Origin: JACKAN01 sp964502735
GTDB taxonomy: Bacteria > Bdellovibrionota > Bdellovibrionia > Bdellovibrionales > UBA1609
Length of the DNA stretch: 24,571 nucleotides
Reading direction: 5' to 3'
NCBI GenBank assembly: GCA_964502735.1
Contig: CAZCYD010000049.1
Span: 1 to 24,571, forward strand
The notes under the pieces were generated by a model. It ran no database searches and was not told where the DNA came from. It worked only from the letters and a program-made list of their open reading frames with translations. Made by a program: the position numbers and the translations under genes. Positions 8,779-15,676 of the stretch are shown here, one piece after another (the first letter of the stretch is position 1; each line of letters opens with the position of its first letter).

Positions 8779-10247
8779 TGAGCTTATTTATCAAAAAAAA
8801 CCTCCAATTAAAATTTGAGAAGTTTTTTTCGAACTACAGTCGCATCTTTAATATCGATGAAATTGCCAACAGTAAACGCCTTCAAGTTGTATTCTGGATG
8901 GTCCTCGCCATAGCCACTTTTGACATAAACCTACAATCCTTTACACCCAATAGGATGGGCAAGATTCCTGCTTGCTGGGAGCATTTTTTAGGTTGTGAGC
9001 AATTTTTTTTACTCGGTAGCCTACCAGACTCCTTTCAATACACAAAAATGACTGCGGTTATATTAGCCATGATCTTTTTTTCTACTCTCCTTGCAGTTAA
9101 AAAAAGATGGGCTCTCGCACATTTCCTACTCTCGCTCGTTATTATTTGGAAGTTCGTTTGGAACTTGATCATTTTTGATTATGCAACTAGCAACTTTGAG
9201 TATTTTCATCTCATTCCCTCGCTAGCCCTATTGTTTACAAAAAATAAACTTCTACATCTTCGGTTCTCTTGGGTTCTGCTGTATTTTTTTACACCTTTCG
9301 TAAAGTTGGATGAGGGCTGGATTCTCGGCACTTATTTCAGCTCACTAAAAAGTGGCTTACCCCTGGTCTCCGATTGGGCTATACCCATTATTACAAATAC
9401 TGTTATAGTTTTTGAGCTTATATGCTCAGTAGGATTGATTTCAAAAAATCGACTTCTTCAAAAGGCCTCTCTGAGTTTATGGACAGCCTTCCATCTTTAT
9501 TCCACAATACTTGTGGGCTTTTACTACCCCGTACGATGTCTCGCTTTTTTATGGTCAATCTTTGGATTTATGCAGCCCTCTGAACAACAGGATAACACGA
9601 AGTCCAAAACAGGCTTAGCGGGCCCCCTTCTAGCCGTTTATATATTTATCTCAAATTTACTGCCCTCATGGTTATCTGACAGTCCTTATGAAACTTTTGA
9701 GGGCCTAAATTACTCTCTACATATGTTTGATGCTAACCACCAGTGCTTAAACAGGCTCTCTCTTTTTGAAAATGAACAGCCCATCCACAACTGGGAATTT
9801 GGCAGCAGCAGTTCAATGGCTCGCTGCTATCCGCAAAGAACACTCCAGCATTTACATCACGTCTGTTACAGAGAACAATCTCAGACTGAAAAAAAAATTC
9901 GTCTTGAGTGGTCACTTATTCACTCAAAAGACGGTGAACCATTTTATGAAACCGTTCATCAACTTGATGCTTGCAACACTCAATTTAGACCTTTCCGCCA
10001 CAACAAGTGGATTAAAACTCAAAACACTGGCGCAACCAAAATTGGATACCCAGAAAAAAATGGAATTTACCCTGGGTGGCCCGGGCCCATTCCCAAAATT
10101 TTTGATACTCCGCAGATTGAACACAGCAAACTCCAAATATTTATGAAAGACAATTTTAAGTACTTTAAGGGTGTTTACCTTGGAGCTTGGGTGATTCTGC
10201 TCGTGCACCTATTCTTGCGCTTCTTAAATTATCGTTATAAGGTATAG
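8778..10247 (+). CDS. HTTM-like multi-spanning membrane protein in the RiPP operon
   Basis: This is a 489-residue inner-membrane protein. About eight hydrophobic segments occupy residues 35-300, then a roughly 160-residue soluble region with several Cys (300-460), then a last membrane helix near 465-483. The segment FTPFVKLDEGWILGTYF (172-187) and the general layout resemble the HTTM superfamily (horizontally transferred transmembrane, related to vitamin K-dependent gamma-carboxylase membrane domains). The resemblance is by eye and weak. The start overlaps the regulator's stop (TAATG) and only 2 nt separate it from the next gene, so it belongs to the operon. It could modify the peptide at the membrane, or provide immunity or export. 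None of these is shown by the sequence. Confidence 0.65.
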   Translation: MSLFIKKNLQLKFEKFFSNYSRIFNIDEIANSKRLQVVFWMVLAIATFDINLQSFTPNRMGKIPACWEHFLGCEQFFLLGSLPDSFQYTKMTAVILAMIFFSTLLAVKKRWALAHFLLSLVIIWKFVWNLIIFDYATSNFEYFHLIPSLALLFTKNKLLHLRFSWVLLYFFTPFVKLDEGWILGTYFSSLKSGLPLVSDWAIPIITNTVIVFELICSVGLISKNRLLQKASLSLWTAFHLYSTILVGFYYPVRCLAFLWSIFGFMQPSEQQDNTKSKTGLAGPLLAVYIFISNLLPSWLSDSPYETFEGLNYSLHMFDANHQCLNRLSLFENEQPIHNWEFGSSSSMARCYPQRTLQHLHHVCYREQSQTEKKIRLEWSLIHSKDGEPFYETVHQLDACNTQFRPFRHNKWIKTQNTGATKIGYPEKNGIYPGWPGPIPKIFDTPQIEHSKLQIFMKDNFKYFKGVYLGAWVILLVHLFLRFLNYRYKV

Positions 10248-10249
10248 GC

Positions 10250-11242
10250 TTGGAAAACCGTATTTTGTGCCTAAAAGTAAACACATATCTTGTAGAGCGG
10301 GAAAAAAACCTGGCTCTATTTTATGTGATGGGCAATCACGTCTATATTAGAGACTCTTTAGTAGATGAAACATTTGAGCGCCTGTGCCTTTTGCTTTCTG
10401 AATTCACAAAATTTGAGAAAGTTCTGAGTTTTTTTCCCGGTGCCTCTATCGAACAAATTGAAAGTCGTTTACAAATCTTAAAAAAGAATCATCTACTAAT
10501 AAATACCGACAGCTCTATCTTAACTCATATAGAAGTAGATTCTGATTCATATAAAAAATCATTTGCAGCAAATTTTTACCCACTACCCCAAGTTGCTAAA
10601 AAATACGAGGACCAAATCAGCGAAACAGAGATTTACATCGTAGATCTTCTTGGCCTTAAAGATCCTATCCAGCAAAACCTTTCGATGGTGGGATTCAAAC
10701 GCTTTCATATTCTTAACGAAAACAATTGTCTGGAAATTGACTCTTATAAAAAGAGGAGTTCTCTCTCACTCAGGCTAGTTATTGGCAATTGGAAATCATC
10801 AAGTTTGATAGGTAAAATTAACTCATTTTTTTTCTCAAAAAAAGAACCGTGGTTGTTAGTTTTAAAAGATCTATTTGGAGGTCAAATAGGTCCCTACTTT
10901 TCAGCAGAGGACAGTCCTTGCTTTGAATGTTTAATACGTCGCAAAGGCAGTTTTCTAGAATCACATTCTGCAAACTCACTGATAGAAAAGAATTTTTTTA
11001 CTAACAACAGACCATATACCGAAACCCATTTTCCAGTAATAGACCAAATTCTGTCTTCATGGACGGCAATGGAGACCTACAAGTTAAGTCTGAACCTTCC
11101 ATCGCCTAAAGTCCAACGAGGGGGAGTACTCATCGATGCGCTTAATCTTAAAACGAAATATTGCGAACTCTTCCCCGCCCCCTTTTGCGAAGTTTGCAGT
11201 GATGTTGGCAAACATCCAATCGGATCAATTACTACATTATGA
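10250..11242 (+). CDS. TOMM leader-binding / E1-like (ocin-ThiF-type) cyclodehydratase partner
   Basis: This 330-residue protein probably binds the precursor leader and presents the core to the YcaO enzyme encoded next. In TOMM systems this partner is a divergent ThiF/E1-like protein with an N-terminal winged-helix RiPP recognition element. Here the N-terminal 100 residues are helix-rich and fit that fold. Two CxxC pairs, C224/C227 (SPCFECLIRR) and C313/C316 (FCEVCSD), form the structural zinc tetrathiolate typical of the family. No convincing nucleotide-binding Gly-rich motif is seen, as expected for a non-adenylating partner. The start is a TTG at 10250 with AAGG about 7 nt upstream. The gene overlaps the YcaO gene by 4 nt (ATGA), as these partners usually do. 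The call rests on the CxxC pairs plus context. Confidence 0.82.
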   Translation: MENRILCLKVNTYLVEREKNLALFYVMGNHVYIRDSLVDETFERLCLLLSEFTKFEKVLSFFPGASIEQIESRLQILKKNHLLINTDSSILTHIEVDSDSYKKSFAANFYPLPQVAKKYEDQISETEIYIVDLLGLKDPIQQNLSMVGFKRFHILNENNCLEIDSYKKRSSLSLRLVIGNWKSSSLIGKINSFFFSKKEPWLLVLKDLFGGQIGPYFSAEDSPCFECLIRRKGSFLESHSANSLIEKNFFTNNRPYTETHFPVIDQILSSWTAMETYKLSLNLPSPKVQRGGVLIDALNLKTKYCELFPAPFCEVCSDVGKHPIGSITTL

Positions 11243-12564
11243 CTCTACTAGATCGATATCGTGAATCCATTCTAATTTCTGCGACAGACAGTGAGTACGG
11301 ACTTTTCTATCCTGGACAATTTATAAATTCTAGCTTGGGACTTCCGGACCTATGTGGGTTTCAGCTATCCACCGGAAATCAACGCCAACTAGGTTCAGCA
11401 TCAAGAGTATCTAAAATTAGTGGATTCTCCTCATCATCAAAGGACGCCTTACTCAAGGCCTATTATGAAGGTTTAGAGCGTACAGCACTTGCTTTTTGTA
11501 ACCCTAATTCAATAGTAAAACAAAAAAGTTACCTGGACATCATCAAACAAGCTTACACCCCACATCCCTCCTCATGGGCCCTATGCGCCGACTGGCAATA
11601 CTCTCAAAAAGACTTTCCTCTTATACCTTTTAGAGAAGATGCTCTCTTCGACTGGGTTCCTGTTAAAAATGCCCATGACGAAAATAAAAAAACTTTAATT
11701 CCTTACTCACTCGCTCACTATGCCTTTCCTCATGATAAAAGAATTTATCTCGCCACGACAAACGGAGCTGCCTTTGGGTGGAGCTATGAGCAGGCCTGTT
11801 CTTCTGCTTTGCTTGAACTCATTGAGAGAGATTCATTTTTAATTCACTGGCGCTGCAAACTTCCTGGAAGAAAAATTTTAATTGAACATGTTCAAAACCC
11901 TCTACTCAAAAAGCTTTGGGAAAATCTCAAAGGTAAATACGAACAAATTCACATCTTATTGTTTCAAAATGAATTTAATGTGCCCGTAATAGGAAGTCTT
12001 TTTCTCGAAAGAAATCATGATAAAGAACCCATTTCCTATTTAGGTTTGGCTTCAGCCTACGATCTTGAGCGAGCCATTTACAAAAGCCTGCTAGAAATGA
12101 TCCAGGGGGTCAGCGGATTAGGGCCTCTTTTGTCTAGTAAGAATAGACGGTCCTCAGCAGATGATTTGGATGACAGTATTCTCAATTTTCCAGATCATGC
12201 CCAATACTACTTAATCGAAGAAAATATTAAAAAGCTTTCTTTTCTGTTTTCTGAAAATATTCAACTTCCATTCCGCGAATTAAAAGAAGGCTTCTCTCAG
12301 CCACTCAATCTTCCAATCTTAATTAATAAAATAAAAGATTTAGGCTACGATCTTATGTTCAAAGATTATCTTACCCCAGAACTTCATAGACTTGGGGGCT
12401 TTGTAGTCAGAGCTTTCTGTCCCCCTTTAGTTCCACTAGATTACTGGCACAAGGTCCGCGCCATTGGCAGTAAAAGAATTTTAAAAACCTTTGAGGAGTC
12501 AAATCCAAATCACTCAGACGATCTTCACAAAAAACTGAACCCTTATCCACACCCATTGACCTAA
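11239..12564 (+). CDS. YcaO-type azoline-forming cyclodehydratase
   Basis: This 441-residue YcaO enzyme would use ATP to activate backbone amides and cyclise Cys/Ser/Thr to thiazoline or oxazoline. ATP/Mg-binding signatures of the family are present: KAYYEGLERT (E77, E80, R81) and TTNGAAFGWSYEQA followed by ALLELIERDSF (E193, E196, R197). The C-terminus reads NPYPHPLT, giving the PxPxP tail (P435, P437, P439) that marks azoline-forming YcaO proteins in RiPP pathways and sits near the active site. This separates it from methylthiotransferase-partner YcaO proteins. The ATG overlaps the E1-like gene, and the SagB-type gene begins 1 nt after its stop. This is the key assignment for the cluster. 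Confidence 0.95.
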   Translation: MTLLDRYRESILISATDSEYGLFYPGQFINSSLGLPDLCGFQLSTGNQRQLGSASRVSKISGFSSSSKDALLKAYYEGLERTALAFCNPNSIVKQKSYLDIIKQAYTPHPSSWALCADWQYSQKDFPLIPFREDALFDWVPVKNAHDENKKTLIPYSLAHYAFPHDKRIYLATTNGAAFGWSYEQACSSALLELIERDSFLIHWRCKLPGRKILIEHVQNPLLKKLWENLKGKYEQIHILLFQNEFNVPVIGSLFLERNHDKEPISYLGLASAYDLERAIYKSLLEMIQGVSGLGPLLSSKNRRSSADDLDDSILNFPDHAQYYLIEENIKKLSFLFSENIQLPFRELKEGFSQPLNLPILINKIKDLGYDLMFKDYLTPELHRLGGFVVRAFCPPLVPLDYWHKVRAIGSKRILKTFEESNPNHSDDLHKKLNPYPHPLT

Positions 12565-12565
12565 C

Positions 12566-13414
12566 ATGCCTATTTTAACCGACGAACACCAAACACTTCT
12601 ACAATATGTAACTTGCGGAAACCAAATACCTGACGACTCCCTAGTAAGTCTACAACTCCAGGTAGGGGTTCGCCCCGTATGGAGCGACTCATACCAAAAA
12701 AAAGTTCGGAGCATTAATAATAATCCTTTTGAATTTAAAAAGATCAACTCACATCTAAAGACTTATGCATGGACTAAGCAAATCCCCTTAAATGCAGACA
12801 ACAATAACCCTTTGGAGAATTCTGCACTGCTCACAAGTCTTAGAAATAGAACCTCAGAAAGAAATTTATCTAATTCTCCAATCCAATTTGAAGAACTCGC
12901 CTCACTCCTTCAATTTTCTTTTGGAAAAAAGCATCGCATTAAAACCAATAGCTCGTCTGGACTACAGCCCCATTCTTTTCGAATCAATCCTTCGGGAGGT
13001 CGGCGTTACCCCTTGGAAGTCTACGTTTTATGCCAAAACGTAAAGGACCTAGATTCTGGTCTTTATCACTATAATGTGAAATTGAATTCTTTGGAGCAGC
13101 TGAGAGCTGAAGACACTTATCCTTTGCTCTCCTCTTTTTTTGGTCAATCCACCCTAGGCGATCTTAAAAATATCTCCGTTGCTATTTTTATAACCGCCAT
13201 CCCAACGCGAAGCTCTCAAAAATATGGCCCTCTGAGCTTTAGATTAATATTTCTAGAGGCTGGACATTTAGGACAATCCGTTTGGCTAATCGCCACGGCC
13301 CTAAACTTAAAGTGTCGACCACAAACACTTCTTGATGAAAAGTCCTTTTATACAGCTTTCAATCTAAACAGTCACCAAGAGTTCTTTGTGTACTCCCTAA
13401 TTCTGGGCCACTAG
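12566..13414 (+). CDS. SagB-type FMN-dependent azoline dehydrogenase
   Basis: This 282-residue nitroreductase-fold enzyme is expected to oxidise azolines to aromatic azoles with FMN. SagB-family signatures appear in order: RTSERNLS (95-102), PSGGRRYPLEVYV (142-154), GLYHYN (165-170), and KYGPLSFRLIFLEAGHLGQS (219-238), the last being the KYG plus Gly-His motif of the family. The N-terminal 90 residues form an extra segment often seen in SagB-type proteins. The start is 1 nt after the YcaO stop, so translation is probably coupled. The gene is last in its operon and its stop CTAG lies in the left arm of an imperfect palindrome facing the convergent gene. Confidence 0.9.
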   Translation: MPILTDEHQTLLQYVTCGNQIPDDSLVSLQLQVGVRPVWSDSYQKKVRSINNNPFEFKKINSHLKTYAWTKQIPLNADNNNPLENSALLTSLRNRTSERNLSNSPIQFEELASLLQFSFGKKHRIKTNSSSGLQPHSFRINPSGGRRYPLEVYVLCQNVKDLDSGLYHYNVKLNSLEQLRAEDTYPLLSSFFGQSTLGDLKNISVAIFITAIPTRSSQKYGPLSFRLIFLEAGHLGQSVWLIATALNLKCRPQTLLDEKSFYTAFNLNSHQEFFVYSLILGH

Positions 13415-13495
13415 TTTGAAAAACTAAAAATCTGAATTAAGTTTTGTGTTACCCAAATCCGCAGATAAAATGCGTCGGAATTTTCTTCAGACTAG
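13411..13495. repeat. Hairpin repeat copy 2 within an imperfect palindrome between convergent genes
   Basis: CTAGTTTGAAAAA (13411-13423) faces an imperfect complement ending TTCAGACTAG at 13495. The two outer CTAG sequences carry the stop codons of both convergent genes. Inside, 13451-13484 matches the repeat family: ACCCAAATCCGCAGATAAAA, TGCGTC and GGAATTTT. The inner arms AAATCC/GGAATTT pair imperfectly. It could terminate transcription from both sides. Confidence 0.6.
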
Positions 13496-15237
13496 CTATC
13501 TAGCTCTTCTAAGGCAAACAATCTGTCGTCACCCGTGTGGACATAAAGCAGACGGGTTTGCTCACAATAAGCAATTTTTGATAAAATTCGGTCTGGCAAT
13601 TGATGTCTTCGTATAACATTAACAGGCCACTCATTAAGGCCTGTCTTATCAACCTCAATATTTATAGAAACTTCTTTACTCTTGTTTAATCCAGTCCAGT
13701 TAGGATTCACTCTTAAAACATAAATTGCGCCCGCATTGTTCCCAATAAATATATCTCCATTATAATAACTGGGCTGACTCATTATTCGGGCTTCCGTTTG
13801 AATTTTCTGTAGGACCTTCCCGTTATCCGCATTCAAAATATGTATGCAATTGTCCAAGCTTCCTATAACTAATAGGCCTTCGACAAGTAAGGGAGTGGCT
13901 AAATTTCCGAACTGAGTTTTGTATCTCCATATTTCATTACCCGTGTGAACATCTAGAGCCCTTACAGAGGAGTCCGTGCCGCAAATAAAAAACTTATCCT
14001 GAGTTTGGTTTAGAACTCCCTGCATTTTAGTTATACCCTCAAACTTAAATCTCCACAAAATATGGCCCTTCTGAGCATCCAACGCCAACATCTCAAATTC
14101 ATTAGTTCCACAAAATACAATATTGTGATTTGACGAATAAACAGGAGTACTATGAACAAATTCCGACGTCTCATGCTGCCAAACTGTCTGCCCCGTCTTG
14201 GCATCTAGAGCAACAATGGCTCCCTGTCTACCTGGAAGCCCACGCTCAACTCCTACAAATATCAAATTTAAGGGCTCAACATAAATTGGTGAAGATCCAA
14301 TAAAGTCGGCGTCCTGATAGGTCCAAACCACCTCTCCACTCTCACGGTTTAAACAGTAAAGGTGACCATCATAAGCCCCAAAACAAATCCCCTTATCTCC
14401 AACAAAACAAGGACTCGACCAAATTCCTTTTAGAAAGCGGTTAGGTTGCCCCTCAAACTTCCATTTGCAAAGACCTGTTCTCTTATTTAAAGCATAAAAA
14501 ACCGCAAAGTCCGTTCCAAAATAAACATGATTGTCGTCTACGATTGGATTTGATTTACAGAATATTCTGTATTGGCCCGAAGGAGTCGGAGATCTAAAAC
14601 AAAATCGAGTTCCATATTTAGTTAGATCTGGATTTTTTTCCTCTTTTTTTCTACTAACGATCTCTTCTCCCGAAACCAGATAGTTATGCTTTAAACCTCT
14701 AGAATTAAAGAGCTCCTGCTTTTTCCTACTGCCAAAATCTATTACAGAAAAAACTTTTTTTGGATAAATCCCGACTTCTGCCAATGACACTAAACACTTA
14801 TGAATCGATGCGCCGGAATTTACAAGGTCATCAACTATGACCGTTTCTACTTCTCTATCAAAGGCCCCTTCGATCGTCCTCTGAAGTCCATATTTTTTTC
14901 GACTCTTTCGGATGATCAGGCCACTCGCTTTGACATCATAATTTTGTGCCTTTAGTGTTATTGCTGTAATTAGGGGAACTGCGGCCAACTCAAGGCCTGC
15001 AATTTGTAAGGGCTTTCCTTGGATCTCCCGATTCTCAAGCCAACTTACCCAGAACTGATCAGAAATAAAATCTATGACTTGAGGGTTAAGTAAAAGATTT
15101 CTAATATCGACAACCCAAGAGTTTTCCTCTCCCTTGGGACCTAGTAAAGCACCACCCTCAAAGTCAGAATGTCGGAAAACCGCTTTTTGTCGAATTAGCT
15201 CTAGCAGATCGCTTTTATTGTTGCACATGTCCGGCAC
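13492..15237 (-). CDS. Orotate-phosphoribosyltransferase-like domain fused to a PQQ-type beta-propeller
   Basis: This 581-residue protein has an unusual two-domain structure. Residues 10-200 resemble a type I phosphoribosyltransferase of the PyrE kind: the loop LIIRKSRKKYG then TIEG (107-124) and the PRPP-binding motif VIVDDLVNSGAS (133-144). In PyrE the loop reads RKExKxHG, so the Glu and His are changed. Residues about 210-575 are seven or eight PQQ/BamB-like blades with recurring ALDAKTGQTVWQHET-type units. There is no signal peptide, so it should be cytoplasmic, unlike BamB. A GTG at 15237 or an ATG at 15228 could be the start; neither has a clear Shine-Dalgarno sequence. It begins 9 nt after the precursor stop, so the two are co-transcribed and it probably acts on or regulates the peptide. 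The specific role is unknown. Confidence 0.85.
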   Translation of the reverse strand: MPDMCNNKSDLLELIRQKAVFRHSDFEGGALLGPKGEENSWVVDIRNLLLNPQVIDFISDQFWVSWLENREIQGKPLQIAGLELAAVPLITAITLKAQNYDVKASGLIIRKSRKKYGLQRTIEGAFDREVETVIVDDLVNSGASIHKCLVSLAEVGIYPKKVFSVIDFGSRKKQELFNSRGLKHNYLVSGEEIVSRKKEEKNPDLTKYGTRFCFRSPTPSGQYRIFCKSNPIVDDNHVYFGTDFAVFYALNKRTGLCKWKFEGQPNRFLKGIWSSPCFVGDKGICFGAYDGHLYCLNRESGEVVWTYQDADFIGSSPIYVEPLNLIFVGVERGLPGRQGAIVALDAKTGQTVWQHETSEFVHSTPVYSSNHNIVFCGTNEFEMLALDAQKGHILWRFKFEGITKMQGVLNQTQDKFFICGTDSSVRALDVHTGNEIWRYKTQFGNLATPLLVEGLLVIGSLDNCIHILNADNGKVLQKIQTEARIMSQPSYYNGDIFIGNNAGAIYVLRVNPNWTGLNKSKEVSINIEVDKTGLNEWPVNVIRRHQLPDRILSKIAYCEQTRLLYVHTGDDRLFALEELDS

Positions 15238-15246
15238 GACAATTAA

Positions 15247-15570
15247 CTAAAAGCCGTCACCATCACCGCAACTGTCACCNNNNNNNNNNNNNNNNNNNNN
15301 NNNNNNNNNNNNNNNNNNNNNNNNNNNNNNNNNNNNNNNNNNNNNNNNNNNNNNNNNNNNNNNNNNNNNNNNNNNNNNNTCACCGCAACTGTCACCACTG
15401 CCACCAAGATAAAGATTTTCCCTGGTTCCCATGTCTCCCACATCCTCAGCAAGGCCTGTCGGACACAAGTGAAATACATCTTGAATTACTTTTTCTGAAG
15501 AAACTATCGTGACACCAGATTCTTCCTGAGTGCTGAAGTCCACAATTTCATTTTCATTTAACTTTTTCAT
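15247..15570 (-). CDS. TOMM/RiPP precursor peptide with tandem GDSCGD repeat core (interrupted by gap)
   Basis: This is a small ORF with a charged leader (residues 1 to about 57) followed by a Gly/Asp/Ser/Cys repeat core. The leader begins MKKLNENEIVDFSTQEES and ends NLYLGG, where a Gly-Gly (56-57) could be the cleavage site. The core opens SGDSCG. After the gap it resumes GDSCGDGDGF and stops. The 17 bases GGTGACAGTTGCGGTGA occur on both gap edges, so the missing part is almost certainly more copies of an 18-nt unit encoding GDSCGD. True length is unknown, and the frame across the 100 N is in register only by the filler length. The start ATG has AGAGGGG 6 nt upstream and a good promoter at 15610-15638. 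It lies beside YcaO, SagB and E1-like genes, which supports the precursor call. Ser-Cys pairs would give fused oxazole-thiazole rings as in microcin B17. Confidence 0.85.
   Translation of the reverse strand: MKKLNENEIVDFSTQEESGVTIVSSEKVIQDVFHLCPTGLAEDVGDMGTRENLYLGGSGDSCGXXXXXXXXXXXXXXXXXXXXXXXXXXXXXXXXXXGDSCGDGDGF
15280..15379. other. Assembly gap (100 N) inside the precursor core repeats
   Basis: There are exactly 100 N, the conventional filler for a gap of unknown size. Both edges carry the same 17 bases (TCACCGCAACTGTCACC on the plus strand), so the assembler most likely broke on a tandem repeat. The number of repeats is therefore not known from this window. Confidence 0.95.
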
Positions 15571-15609
15571 GACAAACCCCTCTGACGCCTTAAGACGAAG
15601 GCAGACTAA

Positions 15610-15638
15610 ATTCTACACTAGCCCCCTCAAAAATTCAA
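15610..15638 (-). promoter_or_regulatory. Sigma-70-like promoter of the precursor peptide gene
   Basis: On the minus strand TTGAAT (15633-15638), a 17-nt spacer and TAGAAT (15610-15615) precede the precursor. Start of transcription would fall near 15603, giving a leader of about 33 nt that contains the AGAGGGG ribosome site. The -10 matches 5 of 6 consensus bases and the -35 matches 4 of 6. It lies in the 106-nt region divergent from the AsnB-like gene. Confidence 0.6.
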
Positions 15639-15641
15639 GTC

Positions 15642-15647
15642 TACAAT
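15642..15647 (+). promoter_or_regulatory. Possible -10 element of the AsnB-like gene
   Basis: TACAAT lies 29 nt before the AsnB-like ATG, but no -35 match is seen at the proper distance. It overlaps the region upstream of the precursor promoter, so the two genes may share control. Weak call. Confidence 0.25.
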
Positions 15648-15676
15648 AGTCTCAAGTCTCAGGAATATTATGCGCA

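Noticed and set aside
13492..15237. Calling the propeller protein BamB or a PQQ dehydrogenase.
   Set aside because: There is no signal peptide, and a PRTase domain occupies the N-terminus; only the propeller repeats are similar.
15398..15418. ENLYLGG in the precursor resembles a TEV protease site.
   Set aside because: It lacks the FQ of the real site and viral protease recognition has no meaning here; the Gly-Gly is better read as a possible RiPP cleavage point.
15243..15479. A second minus-strand frame running through the gap.
   Set aside because: It overlaps the precursor in another frame, has no ribosome site and is open only because of the N filler and repeat.
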